A stretch of 34,089 nt of DNA, taken from the NCBI RefSeq assembly GCF_001015055.1, contig NZ_BBWZ01000047.1, positions 1 to 34,089 on the forward strand, written 5' to 3'. Shown here piece by piece: positions 16,383-24,830 of the stretch. The notes beneath the pieces are model-generated. The model saw only the letters and a program-made list of their open reading frames with translations. It ran no database searches and had not been told where the DNA came from. Made by a program: the position numbers and the translations under genes. The DNA comes from Aneurinibacillus tyrosinisolvens (lineage in GTDB: Bacteria > Bacillota > Bacilli > Aneurinibacillales > Aneurinibacillaceae). How positions within the stretch are numbered: position 1 is the first letter of the stretch; each line of letters opens with the position of its first letter.

Positions 16383-17051
16383 CTATTTAAAGACAGGAAC
16401 AGAACCGGTTTCCGCAAACAGCAGGGGTGCCCCTGTGCTTTCCGCCACCTGTTCAACCGTATACGGATGCAGCACTTCCTTTAAATACAGCTCTCCGCCT
16501 ATGACCTCAATAACGGCCCGCTCGGTAATAATCATGTCTACACAAGCGGGTGCGGTAAGCGGCAGCGTGCAGTTCCGCACGATTTTCGGTTCACCCGACT
16601 TACTCGTATGATTCATGAGCACGATAACTTTTTTGGCCTTCTGGGCAAGTTCAATCGCTCCCCCCATTCCCGGCACCCGTTTCCCCGGCACAATCCAATT
16701 CGCCAGGTCTCCTCTTTCACTCACTTCGAGGGCACCCAAAATGGTAATATCAAGATAGCCGCGGCGAATGATACCAAACGCCATTGTGCTGTCAAAATAA
16801 GCAGCACCGGGTACGACTGTAACAGGAAACCCGCCCGCATTGCACAGGTTTTCGTCTTCTTCCCCTTTAGCAGGAGAGGGGCCGGTGCCAAGAATACCGT
16901 TCTCCGCATGAAACATGACCTGCCAGTCTGCCGGGATGTATTCCGCCACGAGCGTCGGTATCCCGATCCCGAGATTCACGAGCATCCCCGGCATGATTTC
17001 CTTCGCGGCGCGCCGGGCGATTAAATGACGCTGTTCTACTCCCACGCCCAT
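16383..17051 (-). CDS. yodR: CoA-transferase subunit B (3-oxoacid / acetoacetate type)
   Basis: 222 residues of the family I CoA-transferase beta subunit. GIGIPTLVAEYIP and HAENGILG carry the ENG motif whose Glu forms the acyl-CoA thioester intermediate; GGAIELAQKAKKVIVLMNH is also typical. It moves CoA between short acyl acids. In this operon the likely acceptor is a keto or amino acid derived from beta-lysine after transamination (inference; the order matches B. subtilis yodR). The start overlaps the end of subunit A by 16 bp, a sign of translational coupling and of a 1:1 complex. Confidence 0.88.
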   Translation of the reverse strand: MGVGVEQRHLIARRAAKEIMPGMLVNLGIGIPTLVAEYIPADWQVMFHAENGILGTGPSPAKGEEDENLCNAGGFPVTVVPGAAYFDSTMAFGIIRRGYLDITILGALEVSERGDLANWIVPGKRVPGMGGAIELAQKAKKVIVLMNHTSKSGEPKIVRNCTLPLTAPACVDMIITERAVIEVIGGELYLKEVLHPYTVEQVAESTGAPLLFAETGSVPVFK

Positions 17052-17728
17052 GTCCAGTTCACTCCTTCGCTTTGAATGATGTAATCAACATAAATGCCCG
17101 GGGTGATGATAGACTCGGGGTCGAGTTCGCCGCGCGGAACGATTTCGTCGACCTCAACAATGGTAATATCCGCCGCCATCGCAACCAGCGGGTTAAAATT
17201 GCGGGCACTCTTGTCATAGATCAGGTTTCCGTACTCATCCGCCTTCATGGCATAAACGATTCCTACATCCGCTGTAAGGGCAGGTTCGACCATGTAGGAT
17301 TTTCCTTCCACTGCAACTTTCTGCTTTCCTTCCTCTACAATCGTTCCCATGCCCACATCAACAAGAATCCCGCCTAACCCCATGCCGCCGGCCCGAATTT
17401 TCTCCGCAAGCGTTCCCTGCGGATAGAACGTTACATCCAGCTTCCCTTCTGTCATAAGCCGGCCCGCATTCGGGTTGGAACCGATGTGGGATGTGATGAG
17501 CGTTCTGCCGCGCCCTGCAGTAACAAGGCGGCCGATGCCAATATCAGGGAAACCAGTATCATTGCCGATTAGGTCAAGATTTTTTGCTCCTTTTTTTAAG
17601 ATGCCGTCAATTAACGTAGGGGGACTTCCCACCCCGCCAAACCCTCCGTACATTAGGCGTATTCCATCCTGGATGTGGGCGAGTGCTTCATCCAGCGATA
17701 CAACCTTCGATAATGTCTGCTTCATCAT
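17036..17728 (-). CDS. yodS: CoA-transferase subunit A (3-oxoacid / acetoacetate type)
   Basis: 230 residues of the alpha subunit. It shows the N-terminal glycine loop MYGGFGGVGSPPTLIDGI, GNDTGFPDIGIGRLV, GGILVDVGMGT and the terminal DEIVPRGELDPESI...IYVDYIIQ. It forms a heterotetramer with subunit B. The ATG overlaps the aminotransferase stop by 4 bp (ATGA), with GGAAGG upstream, so translation is coupled to both neighbours. The assignment to yodS rests on gene order within the aminotransferase-CoA-transferase-deacylase block; the precise acid substrate is unknown. Confidence 0.88.
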   Translation of the reverse strand: MMKQTLSKVVSLDEALAHIQDGIRLMYGGFGGVGSPPTLIDGILKKGAKNLDLIGNDTGFPDIGIGRLVTAGRGRTLITSHIGSNPNAGRLMTEGKLDVTFYPQGTLAEKIRAGGMGLGGILVDVGMGTIVEEGKQKVAVEGKSYMVEPALTADVGIVYAMKADEYGNLIYDKSARNFNPLVAMAADITIVEVDEIVPRGELDPESIITPGIYVDYIIQSEGVNWTWAWE

Positions 17729-19080
17729 GAAGCCCTTCCTTCCTTACGCAACTCCTCTGTCAGCTGTCCGAGCGAACGGTCGAGCATTCCAAGGAGTTCG
17801 TCTATTTCCTGCTCCGTAATGACAAAAGGCGGCGCAACAATAACAGCATCTCCGGCTTTGCCGTTCATTCCTCCAGATGCACTATAGATGAGGAGGCCGT
17901 TCTTCATTGCCTTTCCGATCAGCCTCTCCGTCACGCCAAGCTGCAGTGGGAATGGCTCCTTTGTCCGTCGTTCTTTTATGAGTTCCAGCCCGCACAACAA
18001 GCCTTTTCCTCTGACATCTCCAACGATTCCATGCTTTTCAGCCAGCTTTTCCAGGCCTGCCAGCAGCCGTGAACCCTTCTCTTCGGCGGCCTGGATGAGG
18101 TTATTCTCTTCAATATATTCCATGACGGCAAGCGAAATGGCTGCCGATTGCGGATTCGCACTGTACGTATGACCGGACATAATCGATTTGGAACCGTTAC
18201 GAATGACATCAATGATTTTTTCACTTACGATGGTTGCCGCCATCGGTGTATATCCAGCGCTCATTCCCTTGCCGAGCGCCATCAAATCAGGCGTAACATT
18301 CCAGTGATTGATTCCGAATGGCTTTCCTGTCCTTCCATTTCCGGTCATCACTTCATCGGCAATAAATAGAATCTCGTACTTGTCACATATGTCTTTTATG
18401 CGCTGGTAGTAATATGGAGGAGGCGTAACGGCCCCGCCGGCGGCACCGATAATCGGCTCCGCGATAAAAGCGGCAATGTTGTCGGCGCCTGTTCGAAGAA
18501 TCGCCGCCTCCAGCTGGTTCGCGCACAACAAATCACAGCTCGGATAGCTGCTGTTAAACGGGCAGCGGTAACAGTACGGAGGCTCAATCGCAGGATAATC
18601 CTCCAGCAGCGGGACAAACCGCTTTCTTCGCAGTACATGGCCGGACATCGAAAGCGCCCCCATTGTAATGCCGTGGTAGCTCATCCAGCGGGAAAGCACT
18701 TTATTTTTGCCGGTTCTTCCCTGCTCCTGCCAGTATTGGATCGCAATTTTCATCGCTGTTTCGGTTGCTTCCGAACCGCTATTTACAAAGAAGACATAAT
18801 TTAAATCACCGGGCGCCCACCCTGCTAGTTTTGTTGCAAGCTTCTCGGCCGCTTCGCTCGTAAATTGAGAGCGGTACGTAAACGAAACCTTGCTTGCCTG
18901 CTCGTTCATCGCATCGATTACCTTTTGGACACCATGTCCAATGTTCGCTGTAACGGCTCCGGAGCATCCGTCCATGTATGCTTTTCCGTCTGTATCATAT
19001 AAATAAACACCCATCCCGTAAGAAACGGTTGGGTATGTCTTACCAAGCAGCGGTTTTATCACATGGCTTTGCTCGTTCAT
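17725..19080 (-). CDS. yodT: Class III PLP aminotransferase, YodT-like
   Basis: 451 residues of the fold-type I omega-aminotransferase family. Features are GCSGAVTANIGHG near the N-terminus, VFFNSGSEATETAMKIA for phosphate binding, IADEVMTGNGRTGKPF, and ALGKGMSAGYTPM with the Schiff-base Lys. These enzymes take the amino group from a terminal or beta carbon. Together with the downstream CoA-transferase and deacylase this suggests transamination of beta-lysine or a derivative. It heads a four-gene operon (T-S-R-Q order as in B. subtilis). AAGGGGG lies 8 bases before the ATG. Its upstream region faces the PucR-type gene and carries no sigma-54 promoter. Confidence 0.88.
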   Translation of the reverse strand: MNEQSHVIKPLLGKTYPTVSYGMGVYLYDTDGKAYMDGCSGAVTANIGHGVQKVIDAMNEQASKVSFTYRSQFTSEAAEKLATKLAGWAPGDLNYVFFVNSGSEATETAMKIAIQYWQEQGRTGKNKVLSRWMSYHGITMGALSMSGHVLRRKRFVPLLEDYPAIEPPYCYRCPFNSSYPSCDLLCANQLEAAILRTGADNIAAFIAEPIIGAAGGAVTPPPYYYQRIKDICDKYEILFIADEVMTGNGRTGKPFGINHWNVTPDLMALGKGMSAGYTPMAATIVSEKIIDVIRNGSKSIMSGHTYSANPQSAAISLAVMEYIEENNLIQAAEEKGSRLLAGLEKLAEKHGIVGDVRGKGLLCGLELIKERRTKEPFPLQLGVTERLIGKAMKNGLLIYSASGGMNGKAGDAVIVAPPFVITEQEIDELLGMLDRSLGQLTEELRKEGRAS

Positions 19081-19176
19081 GTCTTTATCCCCCTTGAAGC
19101 TTTATTGACTCCTCTCATCATACCAATGCATTCACTAAAAAAATATTCGCGCAATTATATAAATTTATAGTATAGT

Positions 19177-19197
19177 TTTTATACACGATGTATAAAA
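19177..19197. promoter_or_regulatory. 21-bp palindromic operator candidate between yodT and the PucR-type gene
   Basis: A perfect inverted repeat TTTTATACA, CGA, TGTATAAAA (9-bp arms, 3-bp centre), 14 bp upstream of the PucR-type start and 96 bp upstream of yodT. The region around it is A/T-rich with -10-like boxes in both directions. It is a natural binding site for the neighbouring regulator; this is inference from position. Confidence 0.55.
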
Positions 19198-19211
19198 GGA
19201 AAGGATCTACT

Positions 19212-20765
19212 ATGTCGATTACCGTTAAAGAGGCGCTTGAGCTGCCAGACATACAACCGATTAAGCTCATCGGCGGCGCAGATGGATTACACCGCCCCAT
19301 TAAGTGGGTTACCATTGTAGAAATCGTGGAGGATGTAACCCGCCTCCAGGAAGGCGAGTTTTTAATTACGACCGGTTACGGGCTGGACACGGAGAAAAAC
19401 AGGGAACATTTCATTCGGAAACTGTCCGGGCAAAACCTTTCGGCAGTCGCAATCCACACAGGGTTTTACATGGAACAGGTCCCAGTTGAGTTTATCCTGG
19501 CGGCGGATGAATATGGCCTGCCGCTGTTTGAAATCCCACGCCACATGAATTTTTCGCAGGTAACGAAAGCACTGCTCGGCCACATGCTGAACCGGCAGCT
19601 TCAAATCCTGCAGTATACCCAGCAAATCCATAAGGAGCTTACGTCCCTTGCGCTTAGCAACCAGGGGCTCCCTGTTATCGCCGCCACGCTCGCCGCAAGA
19701 ATCGAAGCGGACGTTCAAGTATATAATGCTGTACACCACTGCCTTGGGAGCAGTAAAGGGAATGGTGTGTCAGACGAAATCTTGGTTCTCCTGTCCAATG
19801 CTTTCAAAAACAAAATGGCACCTGCTTTTCTGGCCGAAAACCGGCTGGCGTACCCGATAGCGGCCGATCAGGAGTATTTTGGCTGTCTCTACATTCAGCG
19901 GGAGCACGCTTTTAGCGAGACAGACATGCTGATTATTGAACAGGCCAGCACGGTATGTGCTATCGATTTTCTAAAGCAAAAGGCCGTAGACGAAGCCCTC
20001 CTCCGCATACAGGGGGACTTCTTCGACGAACTCCTTGAGAAGATCGGAATAGACGAGGAATATGTCCGCAAGCAGAGCCGCAGACTCGGATACGAGCTTA
20101 CCGGCAAAATGGCAATCCTGCAGATACAGGCGCAAACAGATGCCAGCCCGCTTCCTTTCATGCAGCAATTTGTCAGCGGACAGACTCGGCAAATTCTTCT
20201 GCGAGAAAAACAATCCTCCATCGTTTTTCTCCTCAAGCTGAACGGCAAGGACAATGAAATTCCTTCTCTCACAGACAGGCTCCGCGATGAATGGGACCGA
20301 ACATTCACCTCCCCGCTTCATATTGGAGCGAGTACTGTCTTTGAGGGCATACAAAGCATTGCAGAAGGAGCCCGGCAGGCAAAGCAGGCTCTGCAAATCG
20401 CCCTCCTTACCAGGCAGCCTGTTCTCCATTATGAAAACATCGGCGCTTACGAACCGTTATTTCAAATGGCCGAGGCGGGCATTCCGCTGACCTGTCTGTA
20501 CGAAAAACTTCTATACCCGCTCATTGAATACGACCGAAAACATCATGCGAAGCTGCTGGATACAGTGGAATGTTTTTTGCAAAACAATACGAACATGAAG
20601 AATACGGCAGCCATGCTTTTCATTCACCGGCATACGCTGAAATACAGGCTGGAGCAGATTGAGAAAAAAACAGGGAAGGATTTGCAGAACACGGCCATTC
20701 TCACCCAGCTTCACCTTGCTCTAATGGCCTATCGCCTTGATACGGCACAATGCATTGTTCCATGA
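19212..20765 (+). CDS. PucR-family transcriptional regulator
   Basis: 517 residues. An N-terminal PucR domain (about 1-120: KEALELPDIQ, GGADGLHRPIKWVTIVEI, EGEFLITTGYGL) is followed by a GGDEF-like/sensor middle region (about 260-400) and a C-terminal PucR-type helix-turn-helix (LQNNTNMKNTAAMLFIHRHTLKYRLEQIEKKTG). Family members are activators of catabolic genes (purines in B. subtilis PucR, other substrates elsewhere) and respond to pathway metabolites. Start: ATG at 19212 with AAAGGA 6 bases upstream; an earlier ATG at 19188 lies inside the palindrome. It is divergent from the yodT operon and convergent with ablB (12 bp between stops, no terminator). The natural target is the yodT operon. 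Confidence 0.88.
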   Translation: MSITVKEALELPDIQPIKLIGGADGLHRPIKWVTIVEIVEDVTRLQEGEFLITTGYGLDTEKNREHFIRKLSGQNLSAVAIHTGFYMEQVPVEFILAADEYGLPLFEIPRHMNFSQVTKALLGHMLNRQLQILQYTQQIHKELTSLALSNQGLPVIAATLAARIEADVQVYNAVHHCLGSSKGNGVSDEILVLLSNAFKNKMAPAFLAENRLAYPIAADQEYFGCLYIQREHAFSETDMLIIEQASTVCAIDFLKQKAVDEALLRIQGDFFDELLEKIGIDEEYVRKQSRRLGYELTGKMAILQIQAQTDASPLPFMQQFVSGQTRQILLREKQSSIVFLLKLNGKDNEIPSLTDRLRDEWDRTFTSPLHIGASTVFEGIQSIAEGARQAKQALQIALLTRQPVLHYENIGAYEPLFQMAEAGIPLTCLYEKLLYPLIEYDRKHHAKLLDTVECFLQNNTNMKNTAAMLFIHRHTLKYRLEQIEKKTGKDLQNTAILTQLHLALMAYRLDTAQCIVP

Positions 20766-20777
20766 TGGGATGCCGGT

Positions 20778-21638
20778 TTAGACAAGGGTTTTCACCCATA
20801 AGCTCATGTCTTCGAATTTATCGAAGATGTTGCAGTTCTTTGTCAGCCTCCCTGTGTATGTGTAGCCGAGCTGGTGAAAGACGGCATTCATCCCAAAGGA
20901 AAGGGACCGGGCCAATGAATACGCGCAGTAAATATTTCGCCTGAACAATTCGCCTTCCAACGCAGCAATCAAATGGCGCATGAGCCCGTATTTTCTATGT
21001 TCGGGAAGAGTGGCGCAGTCCGTCATTTCTGCATTGTGGTAACGCATGTTTATTTCGGCGGAGGCTGCGCTTACAATCCGCCCCTGTTCTTCTATGACAT
21101 AGAAGACGGTTCCTTCTTGCATAACCTTCCTTATATACGCCGGGTCATTCATCGGTGTCGGGTAAACAGGAAATACCGTTCCATACAACAAAGCAAGCGG
21201 TTCAGCATCATAGAGTTCGGCGATGCGTATCGTATACGGGGCCGCCAGTTTCTTGGCGCCAGGCTTCAATGGGAGGGAAAGAACCTGCCGCAGAATGTTA
21301 TCCTCATCTATCCAGTGTTCGCTTGTGCGCCTTTCCGTTGTAAAGTATAGCGCCATACTGTAGCCGTCACTGCCGCTGAAGTATCCTTTGAATACACCTT
21401 CCGGCATATAACCGAGCGAGAGAAACGCTTGCCAGTGCTCCTGTCTGGACTTTACAAATACTTTAGTAAACCCGTGCGTGCCTGCCAGTTCGTGCAGGCG
21501 TCCCGTTATCGATTGAACATTCCCGCGGTAATCATCTACGCGCAGGCGCTTGCTAAACGGATCAAGATATACGTCCATAGTAAAATCAGGCCCTGTTTCC
21601 GTACGGTTTGTATACAAAACATTATTGTCTGTCGTCAT
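20778..21638 (-). CDS. ablB: Beta-lysine N-acetyltransferase AblB (YodP-like, GNAT)
   Basis: 286 residues. The first 130 residues hold a degenerate GNAT-like lobe (VDDYRGNVQSITGRLHELAG, KVFVKSRQEHWQAFLSLGY). The C-terminal lobe (about 140-280) is a GNAT domain with TDCATLPEHRKYGLMRHLIAALE as the acetyl-CoA loop. AblB acetylates the 6-amino group of beta-lysine made by KamA (AblA), giving N6-acetyl-beta-lysine, a compatible solute in methanogens. Start at 21638: GGAGG 5 bases upstream, MTTDNNVLYTN; the longer reading frame up to 21743 crosses the promoter. It is transcribed away from kamR and has its own sigma-54 promoter, unlike the single-operon layout of B. subtilis. Confidence 0.88.
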   Translation of the reverse strand: MTTDNNVLYTNRTETGPDFTMDVYLDPFSKRLRVDDYRGNVQSITGRLHELAGTHGFTKVFVKSRQEHWQAFLSLGYMPEGVFKGYFSGSDGYSMALYFTTERRTSEHWIDEDNILRQVLSLPLKPGAKKLAAPYTIRIAELYDAEPLALLYGTVFPVYPTPMNDPAYIRKVMQEGTVFYVIEEQGRIVSAASAEINMRYHNAEMTDCATLPEHRKYGLMRHLIAALEGELFRRNIYCAYSLARSLSFGMNAVFHQLGYTYTGRLTKNCNIFDKFEDMSLWVKTLV

Positions 21639-21682
21639 GGGAAGCCTCCGTTCCTCTTTAAATGTTGACAATACATTTTTTC

Positions 21683-21698
21683 TGCAAAAGTTGTGCCA
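21683..21698 (-). promoter_or_regulatory. Sigma-54 promoter of ablB
   Basis: Minus strand TGGCAC-AACTT-TTGCA, with GG and GC separated by 10 bases: an essentially perfect -24/-12 element. It lies 45 bp upstream of the ablB ATG. The bEBP gene kamR starts 53-62 bp to the right, divergently. Confidence 0.85.
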
Positions 21699-21750
21699 TT
21701 TTACATAGGGGCTTCCCCCGTTTAGCGCACAACGAAAGTTCAAGAAAAGG

Positions 21751-23187
21751 GTGATCGATTTGTCTGAGACTGCGACTCGGTGGTCGGATCAGTTTGAGTG
21801 GCTGCTTGGCATCATTAACGTTGGTGTACACCTTGTGAACAAGGAGGGAACCACCGTCTTCTTCAACAATAGAATGGCGGAAATTGACGGGCTCGAACGG
21901 GAAGATGTTCTCGGGAAAAACGTGTTCCACCTCTTTCCGTCCCTTACGAGTGAAAGCAGCACACTGTTTACGGTTCTCCAAACAGGAAATGAAATTGTGG
22001 ATAAAGTGCAAACGTATGTAAATATGAAGGGCAAGCAAATTACGTCGATAAACAGCACGTACCCCTTGCTTGAGAATGGAAAAATCGTCGGGGCCGTCGA
22101 ACTGGCGGAGGACATTACCCGCATTGTGCAGCTCAATGATCAGGTTCTTGATTTGCGCCAGCAGCTCTACAGCAAAAATCGCAAAGAGAAAAGTGCGCGG
22201 AACGATACACAGTATCATTTCGCAGATTTAATCGGCAACAGCCCCTCATTTCTGCGGGCGCTCACCCGGGCGAAGCGGGCGGCCCGGACAGATTCCCCTG
22301 TCCTTATCTGCGGTGCAACCGGGACGGGCAAAGAGCTGATTGCACAGAGTATACACAACGCAGGCATCCGGCGGGACAAACCGTTTATCGCGCAGAACTG
22401 CGCCGCGGTTCCCCGCGAGTTAATGGAAGGATTGCTGTTCGGAACGACAAAAGGAGCCTTTACCGGCGCCGTCGACCGCCCGGGTATATTTGAACAGGCA
22501 GACGGCGGGACGCTTTTTCTTGACGAGATTAACAGCCTTGATATTGTACTTCAAGCGAAGCTCTTGCGCGTTCTGCAGGACGGCAAGGTTCGAAAGGTCG
22601 GCGGCATGAATGAGCAGCAGGTCAATGTCCGCATTCTTGCGGCGATGAATATCGAACCACAGGAAGCGCTGCAAAGAGGCATTCTTCGTTCCGATTTATT
22701 TTTCCGCCTGAATGTCGTCAACATTGAACTCCCGCCGCTGACGGAGCGCACTCAGGATATCGAACTGCTTATTCGCCACTTCATTGAGCGTTTCAACCAG
22801 ACGTTTGCCATGCACGTTACCGGCGTTAGCGAGGCGGTTATGCAAAAACTGCTGCACTACACATGGCCCGGCAACATAAGGGAATTGAGGCACACAATCG
22901 AAGCAGCGTTTAATATGATGGATGACGGAGAAGAGCGAATTGATATGCATCACCTCCCCCTTCAGTTTACAGATTCGTTCCAGGAGAGTATCTCGCCTGC
23001 TCCACAGGGCATTCCCGCCTTGCTCCCGTCTCACCCGATCCATCTGTCTTCCCTCATCGACAGCATTGAACGGAACATGATTATGGAGGCGCTCACAAAA
23101 CATGAGGGAAACATCAGCCAGACCGCTCAGGCACTCGGGCTGAAGAGGCAGGCCCTCCAATATAAAATAAAGAAGTTTAACTTTTAG
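21751..23187 (+). CDS. kamR: Sigma-54-dependent activator of the kam locus (KamR-like)
   Basis: 478 residues from this start. An N-terminal PAS domain (about 15-125: GVHLVNKEGTTVFFNNRMAE) senses an unknown signal. The AAA+ domain (about 158-395) has Walker A GATGTGKE (188-195), GAFTGA (235-240, contact with sigma-54) and Walker B GTLFLDEI (253-260). The C-terminal Fis-type helix-turn-helix (EGNISQTAQALGLKRQALQY) binds DNA. B. thuringiensis KamR, a sigma-54 activator of kamA, has this role and position. A GTG at 21751 directly abuts AAAAGG; a TTG at 21760 (9-base spacing, MSETATRW) is the better start by spacing. It lies between ablB and kamA, each with a sigma-54 promoter. Confidence 0.88.
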   Translation: MIDLSETATRWSDQFEWLLGIINVGVHLVNKEGTTVFFNNRMAEIDGLEREDVLGKNVFHLFPSLTSESSTLFTVLQTGNEIVDKVQTYVNMKGKQITSINSTYPLLENGKIVGAVELAEDITRIVQLNDQVLDLRQQLYSKNRKEKSARNDTQYHFADLIGNSPSFLRALTRAKRAARTDSPVLICGATGTGKELIAQSIHNAGIRRDKPFIAQNCAAVPRELMEGLLFGTTKGAFTGAVDRPGIFEQADGGTLFLDEINSLDIVLQAKLLRVLQDGKVRKVGGMNEQQVNVRILAAMNIEPQEALQRGILRSDLFFRLNVVNIELPPLTERTQDIELLIRHFIERFNQTFAMHVTGVSEAVMQKLLHYTWPGNIRELRHTIEAAFNMMDDGEERIDMHHLPLQFTDSFQESISPAPQGIPALLPSHPIHLSSLIDSIERNMIMEALTKHEGNISQTAQALGLKRQALQYKIKKFNF

Positions 23188-23218
23188 AAAAAAATCTTGC
23201 AGCAAAAAACTGATAAAG

Positions 23219-23234
23219 TGCAAATTTTCTTGCA
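23219..23234 (+). promoter_or_regulatory. Candidate KamR binding site (inverted repeat) upstream of kamA
   Basis: TGCAAATTTTCTTGCA has 5-bp arms (TGCAA / TTGCA) and a 6-bp centre. A related half-pattern TTGCAGCAA sits at 23197-23205. It lies about 90 bp before the sigma-54 -24 box, the usual distance for enhancer sites of sigma-54 activators. No identical copy was seen near the ablB promoter, so this is tentative. Confidence 0.35.
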
Positions 23235-23253
23235 TCCATTTCCCTTACTTTTC

Positions 23254-23279
23254 AAGAGAGGAAGCTTCCTCTCTTTTTA
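23254..23279 (+). terminator. Terminator of kamR
   Basis: A perfect 11-bp palindrome AAGAGAGGAAG / CTTCCTCTCTT followed by TTTAT. It lies 66 bp after the kamR stop and upstream of the kamA promoter, so kamA needs its own transcript. Confidence 0.78.
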
Positions 23280-23320
23280 TTATGTCCGGCGGCTGCCCAG
23301 TTTTTCGAATATTTCTAAAG

Positions 23321-23337
23321 TTGGCATCGATTTTGCT
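23321..23337 (+). promoter_or_regulatory. Sigma-54 promoter of kamA-yokU
   Basis: TTGGCA-TCGAT-TTTGCT keeps the invariant GG and GC 10 bases apart. It lies 47 bp upstream of the kamA ATG, giving an estimated RNA start near 23348. The -12 half is slightly weaker than at ablB. Confidence 0.8.
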
Positions 23338-23383
23338 ACATTACGGTGGTAACAACGTGAAAATAACGAGGAGGTTACATTCG

Positions 23384-24811
23384 ATGAGTATATTGGAAAA
23401 CGATTTGCACAAATCCCAGCCGCCGCATGGCCAGGGACTTCCTACGCCGGCTCAATCAAAGGATTTCCGCACAGTTGAGTTATGGAAAGACGTTACGGAT
23501 GAACAATGGAATGACTGGCTCTGGCAGTTAACCCATACAATCAAAACAGTAGATGATCTTAAGAAAGTGGTAAACTTAACACCCGAGGAAGAAGAAGGCG
23601 TACGCATTTCAACGCAGACCATTCCTTTAAATATTACTCCCTACTACGCAAATCTGATGAATCCGGATGATCCCCGGTGCCCCATTCGCATGCAGTCGGT
23701 GCCGATTTCCGCTGAAATTATGAAAACAAAATACGATCTCGAAGACCCGCTTCATGAGGATGAAGATTCGCCTGTTCCCGGCCTGACCCACCGCTATCCA
23801 GACCGCGTGCTGTTTCTTGTGACAAACCAGTGTTCCATGTACTGCCGCTATTGTACACGCCGCCGCTTCTCAGGCCAGGTCGGCATGGGCGTTCCGAAGA
23901 AACAGCTCGACGCTGCCATTAACTATATCGCGAGTACCCCGGAAGTCCGCGATGTGCTCATTTCGGGCGGAGACGGCCTGCTTATAAACGATACGGTACT
24001 GGAATACGTCTTGAAAAATCTGCGGGCCATTCCGCACGTGGAAATTATTCGTATCGGTACCCGCGCTCCGGTTGTGTTCCCACAGCGCATTACAGAAAAT
24101 CTCTGCAATATTTTAAAGAAATACCATCCGGTTTGGCTGAATACGCATTTTAACACACCGCTTGAGATTACACCGGAAGCGAAAAGGGCGTGCGAAATGC
24201 TGGCAAACGCCGGTGTCCCTGTCGGCAACCAGTCCGTTATTCTTGCCGCGATTAATGACAGCACGCCGATCATGAAGAAACTTATGCACGAGTTAGTTAA
24301 AATCCGCGTTCGCCCATATTATATTTACCAATGCGATTTATCAGAAGGCATCGGCCATTTCCGTGCTCCTGTATCCAAAGGCCTTGAAATTATCGAGGGT
24401 CTGCGCGGCCATACGTCCGGCTACGCCGTTCCTACTTTCGTCGTAGATGCTCCGGGCGGCGGCGGCAAAATCGCGCTGCAGCCAAATTATATGATTTCAC
24501 AGAGTCCGGATAAAGTCGTGCTCCGTAACTTCGAAGGTGTTATTACTTCCTATCCGGAACCAAAAGGATATGTTCCAGGGCGTGCGGATGCCTACTTCAA
24601 CGAGGCGTACGGCATTGAAAAACAACCGGAAAACGTTGGCATCGCCGCTCTGATGAACGATGAGAAATTCAATCTCGTACCTGAAGGACTGCGCCGGATG
24701 AATAAACGAAAAAATTATGAAACGAAACAGGAGCACTCGTCCCTCAAGGACCGCCGTGATAAGCGGGATGAGATGAAAGCAAAATTGATGAAAGCCAAAG
24801 AAACAAAATAA
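23384..24811 (+). CDS. kamA: Lysine 2,3-aminomutase KamA (AblA)
   Basis: 475 residues. A radical-SAM, PLP-dependent enzyme that turns L-lysine into L-beta-lysine. The [4Fe-4S] motif CSMYCRYC (Cys150, 154, 157) and the PLP-binding Lys362 in APGGGGK are intact; GTRAPVVFP and HFNTPLEIT are further family landmarks. B. subtilis KamA has 471 residues. The start at 23384 has GAGGAGG 9 bases upstream; the longer reading frame from 23282 crosses the sigma-54 promoter and is not translated. It is followed by yokU (19-bp gap). The Lys/Arg-rich last 40 residues (KRKNYETKQEH... KAKLMKAKETK) are typical of Bacillus-type KamA. Confidence 0.96.
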   Translation: MSILENDLHKSQPPHGQGLPTPAQSKDFRTVELWKDVTDEQWNDWLWQLTHTIKTVDDLKKVVNLTPEEEEGVRISTQTIPLNITPYYANLMNPDDPRCPIRMQSVPISAEIMKTKYDLEDPLHEDEDSPVPGLTHRYPDRVLFLVTNQCSMYCRYCTRRRFSGQVGMGVPKKQLDAAINYIASTPEVRDVLISGGDGLLINDTVLEYVLKNLRAIPHVEIIRIGTRAPVVFPQRITENLCNILKKYHPVWLNTHFNTPLEITPEAKRACEMLANAGVPVGNQSVILAAINDSTPIMKKLMHELVKIRVRPYYIYQCDLSEGIGHFRAPVSKGLEIIEGLRGHTSGYAVPTFVVDAPGGGGKIALQPNYMISQSPDKVVLRNFEGVITSYPEPKGYVPGRADAYFNEAYGIEKQPENVGIAALMNDEKFNLVPEGLRRMNKRKNYETKQEHSSLKDRRDKRDEMKAKLMKAKETK

Positions 24812-24830
24812 GCGATGGAGGAAGACACAG

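Noticed and set aside
19090..19212. Sigma-54 promoter for yodT
   Set aside because: No TGGC-N8-TTGC-like element with GG-N10-GC spacing exists on the minus strand of this region.
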